A stretch of 64,000 bases of DNA from Aequorivita capsosiphonis DSM 23843 (GCF_000429125.1 NZ_AUBG01000006.1:248001-312000), one strand, 5' to 3'; shown: positions 25,417-34,485, numbered from the stretch's first letter. The notes: a model not told the origin generated them from the sequence alone. Numbers and translations are program-made.

Positions 25417-26568
25417 TTAATTGCTCTTCAGTTGTTTAACCCCAGCCGATAAAAAAGGGCCAATAGGCAAACTACTCATAATCTTTATGTCGTCCACGAG
25501 GGAGCTTTCATTGGCCAGAAATTTTAAAATCATTTCAGGGGAACGTTTCCCGAATAATAATGAAAAAACCTCTTTTCCTTTCATTTTGTTGGAAATAAGA
25601 ACTTCCAACAAGGTGCGATCATACCATTGAAACATTTTCTCTCGGAAAGTCATTTTTACATTCGGATTGCCACTCAGTTGTAATTGGCTTATTATCCGTT
25701 CGGTGTTTTTCTGAATAAATTGGAAGGTATAGCCGCTGCTTGCCTTTGTATGTCCTCCGGCGGTTCCTATGTTTATTATTAGTTCTGAAGCATCTGTAGT
25801 TCTTGAAAATTTTGCTAAAGACATTGGAATTACGCCGAACTCTGTGTGGAGAATTTCATAATCATCAATATGGAGATAATTCTTAATATACTCCTTTAAT
25901 GCAAGTTTGTATTCCTCTTTCTTTAAAAGCGCAGGGCTAAATAAAGTATATTCAACCAAAGCTTCCGTAGAAGAAGTTGGTAAAACATACATAAACGTGG
26001 CTCCGTTTTTCTGATCGAGTCTAAAGTCCATCAAGGTTCCGACTTCGCTGTTAAAAGTAGGTTCTTTGGTTTTTATCACCCAGCCTTCAAAATGCTGTAA
26101 CAGGGAGTTTTCTTTGTTTATTTCAGGGTTAAAAAGGCTGGTGGAATTGAATACGTAATCTGAAGTATATTTTCCATTTTCAGTTTCCACCAATGCAGCA
26201 TTGGTTTCAGTTTGAATACTTTTAATGGCTTCCTGTTTAAAAACTACATTTTCGAATTCTTCAGCAAAACTTAAAACGTAGCTGTAAAAATCAAGACCTT
26301 TGATCATTTTATAGCTATAGTTTTCCAGATGGAATTCTTTGATAAATTCTGAAGTTAAAAATTGAAGCCTTCGCCATTCGTGGGTTACAATAGCTTCAAA
26401 TAAACCTGTGCCTTCTTCCCAATAACACCAAGTTCGGTCGTTATCGGTTTTTTTACTCTTGTCAATTACTAAAATCTTTTTGTTCTTTAAAATGGGATCT
26501 TTTAGCATCCTAAATAAAAGACTCAAGCCTGCACATCCTGAACCTGCAATTATATAATCGTACTTCAT
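25417..26568 (-). CDS. crtY: Lycopene beta-cyclase
   Basis: The 383-residue flavoprotein-like enzyme starts with the dinucleotide motif YDYIIAGSGCAGLSLLFRML. It carries the CrtY hallmarks KKTDNDRTWCYWEEGTGLFE and NIGTAGGHTKASSGYTFQFI. It closes both ends of lycopene to give beta-carotene, the precursor of zeaxanthin-type yellow pigments of flavobacteria. The length is typical. No other carotenoid gene is next to it, so it is separated from the main crt cluster. A hairpin mosaic lies directly downstream of its stop. Confidence 0.94.
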   Translation of the reverse strand: MKYDYIIAGSGCAGLSLLFRMLKDPILKNKKILVIDKSKKTDNDRTWCYWEEGTGLFEAIVTHEWRRLQFLTSEFIKEFHLENYSYKMIKGLDFYSYVLSFAEEFENVVFKQEAIKSIQTETNAALVETENGKYTSDYVFNSTSLFNPEINKENSLLQHFEGWVIKTKEPTFNSEVGTLMDFRLDQKNGATFMYVLPTSSTEALVEYTLFSPALLKKEEYKLALKEYIKNYLHIDDYEILHTEFGVIPMSLAKFSRTTDASELIINIGTAGGHTKASSGYTFQFIQKNTERIISQLQLSGNPNVKMTFREKMFQWYDRTLLEVLISNKMKGKEVFSLLFGKRSPEMILKFLANESSLVDDIKIMSSLPIGPFLSAGVKQLKSN

Positions 26569-26633
26569 TTTTGGTTTTTATTTTACTTAGGAGGAGCTTG
26601 ACTAGGTTCCTTTAAATTTAAGTAGAAACTTCT

Positions 26634-27152
26634 TTACTGACTAATTGGTTCGTTCTTCATTGGAAATTCATTAATCTTTCCATCCAAAAACATTCTTAAT
26701 TCATGATCAGAATGGACTAAATCTATTCTAATTCCTTTCTCTTTTAGAAATTTTAAAACTTTTCCAAATTCAAAGGGATTAGTTGAGATTAATATTTTAA
26801 TATTGGGTTTATGGTTTGTTTCTAAATAAACAGCACGTTCCTGTCTTAGCCCGCCCTCATTATATCTAACACTTTTAATAGTATTATAGTCTATACTTTG
26901 AAATAGTGTTTTCCCCTTTATATTTTTACGAAGAAGGCTTATTCGCTTTTCAGATATTACTATTCCAGTAGCAAAGTAGCTTTTAATAATATCTAAAAGA
27001 GCTGGAGCAATAAAAATGCCGGACATTAATAGTTTTATAAACAGTAAATCTGAATAATATAAAAGAAATCCTCCTATTGAAAATGAAATTATAATTACAT
27101 AAATATTGAATATCTCAGGTTTCGCCCTATATATAATTATGTTTTTCGTCAA
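26634..27152 (-). CDS. Membrane protein with PH-like domain, function unknown
   Basis: The 172-residue protein has two N-terminal membrane helices (IFNIYVIIISFSIGGFLLYY and LLFIKLLMSGIFIAPALLDI). A cytoplasmic strand-rich part follows (ISEKRISLLRKNIKGKTLFQ, IDYNTIKSVRYNEG, KPNIKILISTNPFEF) that resembles bacterial PH domains. A TTG at 27152 is the only start ahead of the first helix; a stop lies just upstream. It follows the toxin-antitoxin pair by 18 bases. Function unknown. Confidence 0.7.
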   Translation of the reverse strand: MTKNIIIYRAKPEIFNIYVIIISFSIGGFLLYYSDLLFIKLLMSGIFIAPALLDIIKSYFATGIVISEKRISLLRKNIKGKTLFQSIDYNTIKSVRYNEGGLRQERAVYLETNHKPNIKILISTNPFEFGKVLKFLKEKGIRIDLVHSDHELRMFLDGKINEFPMKNEPISQ

Positions 27153-27169
27153 GGATTAAATAGTTTGGA

Positions 27170-27592
27170 TTAGTCGATGGTTTTTCCTTTCAAATAAATC
27201 TCTGGTGTGAATACGGCCAGAGTGCTTTTCTTATAATCCTTAATGTTTCTAGTAAGAACGATATTGATTTTTCCATTTTGAACCGCGGAAAAGATTTGTA
27301 ATGCATCTTCAAAATCCTTGAATTCTGAATTAAGCGCATCAAAAACAATCGTTTTATCCATTGCTGTAATTTCAATTATGTTTAAAAGCTGTTTTATCTT
27401 TTCTACGATCAATTGATGCGAAGCTGTTTTCCGCAATAAATAATAAACATTGCAGATTATAACCGGAGTAGTAAAGCCGTTCAGTTTTTTCGCTTCGCAG
27501 CGATTGAATATTTCAGTTGCAAATCCTGAAAATGGCTTGCGGTCAAAAAAGAAATCCATTATAACATCGGTGTCGATTAAAACCTGGTCCAT
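27170..27592 (-). CDS. PIN-domain toxin (VapC-like ribonuclease)
   Basis: The 140-residue protein starts LIDTDVIMDFFFDRKPF, where the first Asp of the PIN active site is in IDTD. A Glu in FNRCEAKKL and Asp residues in FKDFEDALQIFSA and LTRNIKDYKKS complete the acidic metal site. PIN toxins cut tRNA or rRNA when the antitoxin is degraded. The start codon overlaps the stop of the antitoxin gene (TAATG), the normal arrangement for this type of pair. Confidence 0.88.
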   Translation of the reverse strand: MDQVLIDTDVIMDFFFDRKPFSGFATEIFNRCEAKKLNGFTTPVIICNVYYLLRKTASHQLIVEKIKQLLNIIEITAMDKTIVFDALNSEFKDFEDALQIFSAVQNGKINIVLTRNIKDYKKSTLAVFTPEIYLKGKTID

Positions 27593-27843
27593 TATAAGTA
27601 CTTTTCTTCTAAACGATTTCTAAGTTCTTCCTTATAATCCATGTCTTTCGGCATTTTGAAAGAACCTTTTAAAGATTTTACTATGGGATTTAGTTTTTCC
27701 GAATCCTCAGCCTGATCTTTTTTTGTGAGCGTCTTTAAATAGTTTTCGATAATGTCAGATAAGCTCCTATTTTTATCCTTCGCGTATTCTTTCGCTTTTT
27801 TGATGACTTTCTGCTCGATGGTCAAAGTGAGTTTAGTATTCAT
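27592..27843 (-). CDS. DUF6364-family antitoxin of the PIN toxin
   Basis: The 83-residue protein begins MNTKLTLTIEQKVIKKAKEY with a ribbon-helix-helix-like N-terminus, then AKDKNRSLSDIIENYLKTL. A charged tail ending in KEELRNRLEEKYL probably wraps the toxin. I chose ATG 27843; the longer frame adds 18 residues without the family pattern. It shares one base with the downstream toxin gene. The pair forms a type II module, probably auto-repressed at its own promoter. Confidence 0.87.
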   Translation of the reverse strand: MNTKLTLTIEQKVIKKAKEYAKDKNRSLSDIIENYLKTLTKKDQAEDSEKLNPIVKSLKGSFKMPKDMDYKEELRNRLEEKYL

Positions 27844-28053
27844 TTTTATATCACTTAAATTTTTAAATAATAAAGATAAGGAATTATTTACTTGCACGTG
27901 CTATTATAAAGTAAACTACACGTCTTAATAATTACGTCATGGTCTTCGTCAGTAATCCTTGTTGCTCTTTTTCAAAAACTCATTACTATTCCCGTGTTAT
28001 CCTTATATAACTTTTCAGAAGAATTGGTTCGTATTCAGAAAATAGAAAAGTCA

Positions 28054-29928
28054 TTAATTACTTTCAACAAAATCGGCAAAGACTTTCTTATGAAGATCCA
28101 GATCTAAGTTAGGAGAAACCGATACACGGACAATATAATCTTTGTCACCTTCTTTCGTCGTGCCCTGTGTTGATGTTGCCGGAATGGTCCAATAACATCC
28201 TTTTAATTGGCCATAGCTCACACAGAACTTACTTTCATTTGGAATTTCGGTAATCATTAAGTTGATTAATTTTAGATTTAGCTTCCGTTTGTAAGCTTCT
28301 CTTTCTTCATCTGTATTTCCTTTCGTTGGAAGATCCAATGAAAACACCGATGGCGTAAATCCGGCATCAGCCAATTCTTCTGAAACAAAATTGATTTTTG
28401 CGTCTGGTAAGGTACCGTGGATAAAGTTTACAAATTCCCGTGTATTTTTATAAGCGTCCTTAATTCTCTGATTCATGGAGGGCAATTGCTTGGCCAATAT
28501 TTTATACTGAAGCGCTGTAGCCTCGTTATCGCAAAGATTTAGGTGAATTTCTATTTTCTCCAGCAAATCTTCTGTCTTATTATTTCCTACGCAATACCCG
28601 GCCGTACATTGTCCGCCACTTGGGAATTTAGATCCGCTGGCATACGAAATAGCCCGCACGGTGGAAAGTATTTCTCCTTCCCCTAGAAAGAGGTAATTAG
28701 GACAAAAAGTTTGATCTAAAATAAAGACTGGATCGATGGCAGTTTCGCCATTTGCGGTTTTGCGCGCCTTACTTAAAACAGCTTTTAGTTCGTGAAGATC
28801 AGGAACCTCAACTCTGGGATTTGTAGGGATTTCAGCGATTATATAAGGAACAGCATCTTGATTCGCGATTTCAGCTAAAACACTATCGATGCTTTGCACC
28901 ATTTCATTATCGCCATCAACCAAGAGATCTACAACTTCAACATTATCAAGGCAGGCAGCCACACGTCTCGCTTGATCATTTGTGCCGCCGTAACAATTTG
29001 GAGGAACAATAAATTTGATGGTTTTTCCCTTATGTTTTTCTAAGGCGTCGTCAACTAAGCCCATCATAATGGCATACTGCATGGAGAGTCCGCTGGAAGC
29101 AACGAGTGGTTCTGCAGTGGTGCCAGTAACGTCAGCAATTGAATCTAAAACCTGTGTTTTATTTGTTTCGTTAGTGCTTTTTTGGTTCTGAGAGCTATCG
29201 GAATCTAAAGAGGATTTATCAACTAACATTTTTAAGGCTGTAAGACAGTTGTCTGGGGTCATCGCCACGGTTTCTCTTCTTCGCACATGCTGAATATCGG
29301 AGATATAACTTTCATTTTCCTTGCCATCTACAAGTAACACACTTCCAAGCTGGGCGTAGGTAGCAATATAGAAGTCGATATGGTCTGGGAGATTAATTTC
29401 ACCAAATTGGTTTTCGTGGGAAATGAAAATCCTAGTGCCATTGTTCCGATAGCTATCGGAATTATCAATTGCCGATACATTCTCCACCTGCTTTAATTCA
29501 AACTTATACCCATAAACTTTTCTCAGAATGTCAGCATCAAAAAATTCTGGCAACTTTCCTGAATATAGGATTTGCGTATTTTTATTCTCCAATAAATTCT
29601 TTCTGAGGATTGCTAAAACCGGAACCGTCTTTGAGGAAAAACTGATTACACTTTCTGAATCTAGATTATTCAATTTCGCAATTCCCCATTCCAGCACACA
29701 GGATAGCGGATGCCCTAAGCGGATATAATCGTAAGCCGTAGGTAATTTTTTGAGTTCCGCTACATCGAAATCATCAGTTTTCAACAAGGCTTCAAACTGC
29801 GCTAAGAACTGCGTTTTTGCCAAGTCTTCATTATAAATATCAAGCCGATGGGTTGTTAGGTTTAACCAATCTGCTGGCATGTTTTCCAATACATCTTTTA
29901 TATAATCTCGCATTTTATTTGCTTCCAT
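28054..29928 (-). CDS. Large PLP-dependent enzyme of the Cys/Met metabolism fold
   Basis: The protein is about 624 residues from ATG 29928 (a GTG three codons upstream is possible). The C-terminal two thirds resemble cystathionine gamma-synthase/methionine gamma-lyase enzymes. VPYIIAEIPTNPRVEVPDLH and PVFILDQTFCPNYLFLGEGE are PLP-site strands, and ISYASGSKFPSGGQCTAGYC carries the probable Schiff-base Lys. About 260 residues precede this core, longer than the classic 390-residue enzymes. Two palindromic repeat copies lie inside the coding sequence, encoding DNSDSYRNNG and DSDSSQNQK. The exact reaction is unknown. Confidence 0.82.
   Translation of the reverse strand: MEANKMRDYIKDVLENMPADWLNLTTHRLDIYNEDLAKTQFLAQFEALLKTDDFDVAELKKLPTAYDYIRLGHPLSCVLEWGIAKLNNLDSESVISFSSKTVPVLAILRKNLLENKNTQILYSGKLPEFFDADILRKVYGYKFELKQVENVSAIDNSDSYRNNGTRIFISHENQFGEINLPDHIDFYIATYAQLGSVLLVDGKENESYISDIQHVRRRETVAMTPDNCLTALKMLVDKSSLDSDSSQNQKSTNETNKTQVLDSIADVTGTTAEPLVASSGLSMQYAIMMGLVDDALEKHKGKTIKFIVPPNCYGGTNDQARRVAACLDNVEVVDLLVDGDNEMVQSIDSVLAEIANQDAVPYIIAEIPTNPRVEVPDLHELKAVLSKARKTANGETAIDPVFILDQTFCPNYLFLGEGEILSTVRAISYASGSKFPSGGQCTAGYCVGNNKTEDLLEKIEIHLNLCDNEATALQYKILAKQLPSMNQRIKDAYKNTREFVNFIHGTLPDAKINFVSEELADAGFTPSVFSLDLPTKGNTDEEREAYKRKLNLKLINLMITEIPNESKFCVSYGQLKGCYWTIPATSTQGTTKEGDKDYIVRVSVSPNLDLDLHKKVFADFVESN
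29444..29462. repeat. Palindrome TTCCGATAGCTATCGGAA inside the PLP enzyme gene
   Basis: The palindrome matches the intergenic TCCCGATAnCTATCGGGA family found at 30038, 35142 and 47671. Here it is in frame and translated as NSDSYRN in a non-conserved stretch. A half-copy (AGAGCTATCGGAATC) lies at about 29190-29205 in the same gene. Confidence 0.75.
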
Positions 29929-30037
29929 AATCTTCACTTTTAGATAGACCGGTAGTATACATTAATTAGATTTATTTTAAAAGCCTTTTAAGACGATTTT
30001 GTTATAGTCTTTCTTTTTCGTTTTCGATTTCGATTTC

Positions 30038-30055
30038 TCCCGATAGCTATCGGGA
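30038..30055. repeat. TCCCGATAGCTATCGGGA palindrome
   Basis: A perfect 18-bp palindrome lies 7 bases downstream of the stop (minus direction) of the CarboxypepD-like gene. It may help terminate transcription, and it is one of several copies in the window. Confidence 0.85.
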
Positions 30056-30061
30056 TTGATT

Positions 30062-30805
30062 TCATTTTCCCCTGTACTCTACGCTCTTCTTTTCCAAAAA
30101 CTCAATAATCTCCATGCTATTTTGTTTCATAACAATTTTATAATCCGGATCGTCTTCGCAGAAAAAAATAAAGGAATAGACTTGTAGCTTATCAATCTTT
30201 AAGGCATCGGTAAAATAGGTTTCGGGGAATTTATCAAGTAGGGCAAGGGTTAACACGTGAATTTTTTCAAGTTCCAAGCGTTTTTTTATCATTTTTGTCC
30301 TCCCTGAAAGTGCATTTATAAGCATATCAACCGGGCCGGAATTGGCGGCGTAGAGTTGGCGTCGGGTTTTTGAAAGTTGCGGTAAATCTGCATTAGGAAG
30401 ACCAATGGAAGTAGCCGTGAGTACCGCTTGCACCGGAATAATATTGGCATCACTCCCTATATAACCTGTAAGTGGTCTGTGAATGGTTACCGTACTCAAC
30501 TCATTCATTTTCTCGCTGAGGTTGATGATGATTTTTTTAGTCTTTATCTGATCGTTCCCGATAACAATCTTTTTATCCTGAATATGAACCGCTGAAATAG
30601 AAAGTGAATCATTTAAGGAAACCAGCATTCTAAATTCTCCCTCAGCATTCGTGACCGTACCCTTGCTAGTAGTAAGATTATAGATATTAATGCCTTCAAT
30701 ATCGATATCCTCGGTGGTGCCAATCTTGCCTTCCAAATGTACTTCTTGCGAAAATAAATTGCAGGAAAGGAGAATCCCAAAAACCATTAATAAGTTCTTT
30801 AACAT
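30062..30805 (-). CDS. Secreted CarboxypepD-regulatory-like domain protein
   Basis: The protein is about 247 residues from ATG 30805 (MLKNLLMVFGILLSCNLFSQ, a signal peptide). A carboxypeptidase-regulatory-like beta-sandwich follows: GKIGTTEDIDIEGINIYNLT, TSKGTVTNAEGEFRMLVSLN, LSISAVHIQDKKIVIGN. This is the domain used at the start of many Bacteroidota outer-membrane proteins. The second half is helical and unassigned. A longer start at 30850 would hide the signal peptide. Cell-surface role is likely but unknown. Confidence 0.85.
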   Translation of the reverse strand: MLKNLLMVFGILLSCNLFSQEVHLEGKIGTTEDIDIEGINIYNLTTSKGTVTNAEGEFRMLVSLNDSLSISAVHIQDKKIVIGNDQIKTKKIIINLSEKMNELSTVTIHRPLTGYIGSDANIIPVQAVLTATSIGLPNADLPQLSKTRRQLYAANSGPVDMLINALSGRTKMIKKRLELEKIHVLTLALLDKFPETYFTDALKIDKLQVYSFIFFCEDDPDYKIVMKQNSMEIIEFLEKKSVEYRGK

Positions 30806-31005
30806 TCTAAATGAATTTTGGGAAGTGTTTGTAGGGGAGATATGGGTCATTTAAAATTGTGGTTGGCTAGCTATCTAAAAGACGGTAATATATGGGGAAT
30901 GTTACAGGGTTTTGGGTTTATATGGGTGATTGCTATTTTTTGAACTTAGGGCAAAATCCGTATTTTAAGTGAGCTAAGTATTTTATTTTTAAGTCAATTA
31001 TTATG

Positions 31006-31026
31006 AAACGATCAAATTGATCGTTT
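31006..31026. promoter_or_regulatory. Perfect palindrome with arms AAACGATCAA / TTGATCGTTT
   Basis: Two 10-base arms flank a single central A. It lies 64 bases past the Mrr-like gene and about 200 bases before the start at 30805, both on the minus strand. No T tract follows on either side, which favours a protein-binding site over a terminator. Confidence 0.5.
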
Positions 31027-31089
31027 ATAAACATCTATAGTTTTTTCACATCTTATATTTCTTTATAGCTTCATACCTTTTTCCAATTA

Positions 31090-31986
31090 CTACTCTCCCT
31101 CGAAAAAATCATTATCCACTTCTTTTACTTCATAAATAGTTTTTATCTGAACTCCTACATTAAATTGATGCATTAATTCAACTAACTTAGGACCATCAAT
31201 TAAGATAATAGTATGATGAGCTTCTCTGGCCTTTTTAATTGCAGAATCGTCAAAAGAAGAGGTAGTAATGAAAACCCCTTTTTTAGTGTCACCGCTCATT
31301 GCCCCGATAAAGTTCCTTATATCTTTTTCACGTACCTTATTTTCATTATAACGTTTTGCTTGTGTATAAATCCTTTCAAGTCCCAATTTATCTTCGTTTA
31401 TAATACCATCAATACCCCCATCACCAGATTTTGAAGTTTCGATAAAATCTCCATAACCCATTTTTTTGAGAAGGATTAGAATTACTTTTTCGAAGTAATA
31501 CGGATCGATCTCTTTTAATTTCTCTAAAAGTTCAGTTTTAACCTCCGCCTCAATTGTAGCAAATCCAGAGTCTATTAAATCTTGCGGTGAAGCATTATCT
31601 ACATTATCTGTCTCCAGTTCTACCTCATTTTCTTTTTTGATTTGTACTGATTCTCTGTGCTTTATAAAGTCCTTATCGTTTTTAAGGTCTTGTATTGATA
31701 ATTCACCTATGTCAAGAATGCGTCTGCCTTTTTCAGTAAGTTGCACCCTACCTCTTTGAGGATAAGAAACAAACTTTGCCATTTTAAGATAAGATTTTCC
31801 CCAACCGATCCTGTCAATTAAAACATTTGCTCCAGAACTTGTCTTTTTATTAAGTAATTCTTTCGGTAACTCTGTGTAATATTTATCACGTACTCTAATA
31901 GCTAATTCTCTACTATTTAATGAGTCTTCTGCAATTAATGTTTCTAATATTGGTATAAAGGTTTGGTGATATTTTGGTATTTCCAT
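31090..31986 (-). CDS. Mrr-family restriction endonuclease (type IV-like)
   Basis: The protein is 298 residues from ATG 31986. The N-terminal part (about 1-90) matches the Mrr_N winged-helix region: FIPILETLIAEDSLNSRELA, then FVSYPQRGRVQLTEKGRRIL. The C-terminal nuclease domain has the PD-(D/E)xK pattern: KMGYGDFIETSKSGDGGIDG, then YTQAKRYNENKVREKDIRNF, with Gln-x-Lys in QAKRY. Mrr enzymes cut DNA with methylated bases. No methyltransferase lies nearby, which fits a stand-alone, modification-dependent enzyme. A two-helix membrane protein is encoded just upstream. Confidence 0.9.
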   Translation of the reverse strand: MEIPKYHQTFIPILETLIAEDSLNSRELAIRVRDKYYTELPKELLNKKTSSGANVLIDRIGWGKSYLKMAKFVSYPQRGRVQLTEKGRRILDIGELSIQDLKNDKDFIKHRESVQIKKENEVELETDNVDNASPQDLIDSGFATIEAEVKTELLEKLKEIDPYYFEKVILILLKKMGYGDFIETSKSGDGGIDGIINEDKLGLERIYTQAKRYNENKVREKDIRNFIGAMSGDTKKGVFITTSSFDDSAIKKAREAHHTIILIDGPKLVELMHQFNVGVQIKTIYEVKEVDNDFFEGE

Positions 31987-32134
31987 TTGGTTAAATTGTA
32001 ATTTAAAATAGCGTTCTTGTGTATGCTTATTTGGGTGGTTAGGCACCTAATTTAGCAAATAAAAACTGAATAGAATATCTGCAAGGATTTTCGAAAAGAT
32101 GCTTGTACTAGCAACTAACTTTACCAAATATTGG

Positions 32135-32695
32135 CTATTGGCCTAATTCAGTTCTTGCTTCTGCTGTTAATAGTAAAGTCATTAATCTCAAACTCTTCGA
32201 GTCTTTAAATCCAAGTTCTTTCCGCATTTCTTTTAAAAAATAATCTGTATTATTTAAAATAGCACGAGTGTTGTCTTTATGAATATCAAGGTTGTCTTCA
32301 TACTCAATATACTTTTCTATTATACTTTCGCTTCCCCAGTTCATTAGGCCTTTTTTAAAGAGCGCCATTTCATCAATTGCTTTTTTAGTGAGACCCTCAC
32401 GATTATTTTTTACCTTTTTAAAAATCTCAAAAAAAGCATTATAAAAGTGCTCACAAACCTTTTGCTTTTCTTTTAATATGTGCAATTCATATTCTCTTTC
32501 TCGTGTTTTATTATTATTTATGTTTACTGTCATAACAGATGTAAAGGCAGCAACAATCAGTGCTACTATTCCAATAACCGATATTTTTGAATCTAAATCC
32601 TTTATGAAGAAAATCCCCCAAAATGATAATGAAACTAATATTAGAATTAGAATGAATAACCAAATATTAATAAAAAAAGTTTTTGTCATTTGCAT
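32135..32695 (-). CDS. Membrane protein with two helices and cytoplasmic helical domain
   Basis: The 186-residue protein has two N-terminal membrane helices (FFINIWLFILILILVSLSFW and KISVIGIVALIVAAFTSVMT). A charged, helical domain of about 120 residues follows (REREYELHILKEKQKVCEHF, LFKKGLMNWGSESIIEKYIE). I do not recognise a characterised family. The layout of two helices plus soluble domain, directly upstream of an Mrr nuclease on the same strand (149 bases), resembles defence-associated membrane proteins. That link is inference only. Confidence 0.8.
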   Translation of the reverse strand: MQMTKTFFINIWLFILILILVSLSFWGIFFIKDLDSKISVIGIVALIVAAFTSVMTVNINNNKTREREYELHILKEKQKVCEHFYNAFFEIFKKVKNNREGLTKKAIDEMALFKKGLMNWGSESIIEKYIEYEDNLDIHKDNTRAILNNTDYFLKEMRKELGFKDSKSLRLMTLLLTAEARTELGQ

Positions 32696-32924
32696 TATTT
32701 ATGTTTTCACGACTTGTAGTTAATGTTCTTATCTATGAAAAGGACTGCGGAGAATAGATGAATACTTTTCGATTAAGCATAAGCCGAATTTTTAAATTTT
32801 TCTAATTATCTTTCTTTTCCGGATTAGCCAAATTTAAAAATTTGACAACCTAACAAATATGCCGGAACAATTCAGTTTGGCACTTACTTGCCGTATCTTT
32901 TTTATACAATAATACCAGTAATTT

Positions 32925-33623
32925 TTATTTTCTCATTTCTGCAACTAATTTTTCAGTTGCATCCTTAATAAAGATTTCCAATTCGTCTCTTTCAACTCCT
33001 TCATATCCTTTAACTCCATCTCTCAATCTTTTTTTTCTTTCTTTTTGCAACTCACTCAAGGATTTGGAAATTACACATCCTTCAACACAAGGTGTATAAT
33101 TGAATTTATATACACCTGCGAATTCATTTGAATTAATCATTACCACTTTAAATTCTACTGATGCCCCATATTCTTTATATGTGAATGAATTTTCTACTTT
33201 TTCTCTATCATTTTTGTCGTAATATTTATTAGTTTCATATAAGATTTGTGGATTTAGCCTTACTAATTCGATAATTAAATCCGTATCTGATTTTTCTTTT
33301 AGTTTCTGATAGTCAATATTATTTTCATCATTAGCAATAATTTGATTGAATAATTGTCTGTCTCTTACGATAAAACCACTTGCTAGTAATTGATTTTCAA
33401 TTGCATTGTAGATATAATCATTGTTTTCGTCTTGTGTTACTGTCATTGACGATTCGTTTACTCTTAAAACTACTTTTGGTTTCTTATTGGCTGTTAAAAA
33501 ATTCTTTAAAGATTCGGTTTTGACAATGTCGTCACTTTTTTGAGTGAATTTTAATGTTTTAGTTGTTGAACAACTTGCAAATATTATGCTTGAGAGTATC
33601 ACTAAAGTATAAATTTTTTTCAT
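32925..33623 (-). CDS. Lipoprotein of unknown function
   Basis: The 232-residue protein has a lipobox (SSIIFASCS, Cys about 18). The mature part has a CsgG-like feel, with strands VVLRVNESSMTVTQDENND and LLASGFIVRDRQLFNQII, but no clear domain. A Cys pair (TPCVEGC) lies near 178-182. The C-terminal part is helical and basic (SLSELQKERKKRLRDGVKGY). Function unknown. It stands alone in the accessory stretch. Confidence 0.8.
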   Translation of the reverse strand: MKKIYTLVILSSIIFASCSTTKTLKFTQKSDDIVKTESLKNFLTANKKPKVVLRVNESSMTVTQDENNDYIYNAIENQLLASGFIVRDRQLFNQIIANDENNIDYQKLKEKSDTDLIIELVRLNPQILYETNKYYDKNDREKVENSFTYKEYGASVEFKVVMINSNEFAGVYKFNYTPCVEGCVISKSLSELQKERKKRLRDGVKGYEGVERDELEIFIKDATEKLVAEMRK

Positions 33624-33750
33624 CTTGTTGCTGGTTTCTAGTTAGTTGTGTTAATTTTTAATAATTATCAATCTTTTGTTCAAATTGCTGGGAACATTTA
33701 TATATAAAATGTGGTATATACCTACATAATTGGATATATTTAACTCTTGT

Positions 33751-33825
33751 CAAATATAACAACAATCCCTCGACCCATTTTACGGAATCCCGTAAAGGCA
33801 AGCTTTCTTAAATATATAAGTTTTT
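33751..33825. repeat. Left copy of an imperfect direct repeat flanking a toxin-antitoxin pair
   Basis: The segment starts AAATATAACAACAATCCC and contains CCCGTAAAGGCAAGC and TTCTTAAATA. It aligns with 34988-35057 over about 70 bases in the same orientation, with most bases conserved. The two copies bracket the HigBA-like genes and a gene fragment. Confidence 0.6.
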
Positions 33826-33935
33826 GGGAATGTTATATTAAACGAAGGTCAGCCATTAACAAAATTTGAAATTGTATTATCTATATCGGCTTGAGAAAAA
33901 AGTCTTGAGTCGTTAGGGATTATGGCTCTGGGAGC

Positions 33936-34115
33936 TTAAGTTTCGGAGCTAATTTTGTTTTTGGTAAAAATGATTTTTACAAACTCCCCAATCCTTTCTG
34001 CTTCTTTTAAGTTAAAGGGAAGGGTTTGAATACTGTTTAGTGGCCAATCGTCTAAATTTCCTAGAACACAATATGCTGCAATTGAAATAGTAGGAATCTT
34101 AAGGTTTATTTCGTT
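33936..34115 (-). pseudogene. Start-less coding fragment (about 60 codons)
   Basis: The minus strand has an open frame reading INLKIPTISIAAYCVLGNLD, then DWPLNSIQTLPFNLKEAERI, GEFVKIIFTKNKISSET, ending at TAA 33936. It is bounded upstream by a stop at 34116 and has no start codon. The composition looks protein-like. It may be the tail of a decayed gene. I do not recognise the family. The rest of the 33624-34182 gap is AT-rich without other genes. Confidence 0.3.
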
Positions 34116-34182
34116 TTACGGGAAATATTTAAAGATTAGGCGGTTACCCATCTGCTTGACTACCAATAGTGCCTACACACTG

Positions 34183-34485
34183 TTAAACGTCCACTGAAAG
34201 TTTTAAACTCCCTCCAAGTCCCTCACGGATAATCCGCATTAAGGTTGATAGTCGGATATCACTCGCATTGTTCTCGATTCGGGAAATGTAATTTTTAGTT
34301 GTTCCTGCTTTTTCCGCTAATTGCTGTTGAGTCATTTTCTGTCTTTTTCTTGCTTCTTGGATAAGCACTCCGATTTGAAAAGTCTCAAATTCTTCTTCGA
34401 ACTTTTCTCGGGATTCGGTTCCTTTCTCGCCGTATTTTTTATTGATATGCTCTTTCCAACTTTTTGGATTCTCACTTGTTTGCAT
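34183..34485 (-). CDS. higA: HTH antitoxin (HigA-like, XRE family)
   Basis: The 100-residue protein has a central helix-turn-helix: RQKMTQQQLAEKAGTTKNYI, then SRIENNASDIRLSTLMRIIR. The N-terminal part is helical and charged. It follows the toxin gene and overlaps it by 14 bases; toxin-first order is the HigBA arrangement. It should neutralise the toxin and repress the shared promoter. Confidence 0.88.
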   Translation of the reverse strand: MQTSENPKSWKEHINKKYGEKGTESREKFEEEFETFQIGVLIQEARKRQKMTQQQLAEKAGTTKNYISRIENNASDIRLSTLMRIIREGLGGSLKLSVDV

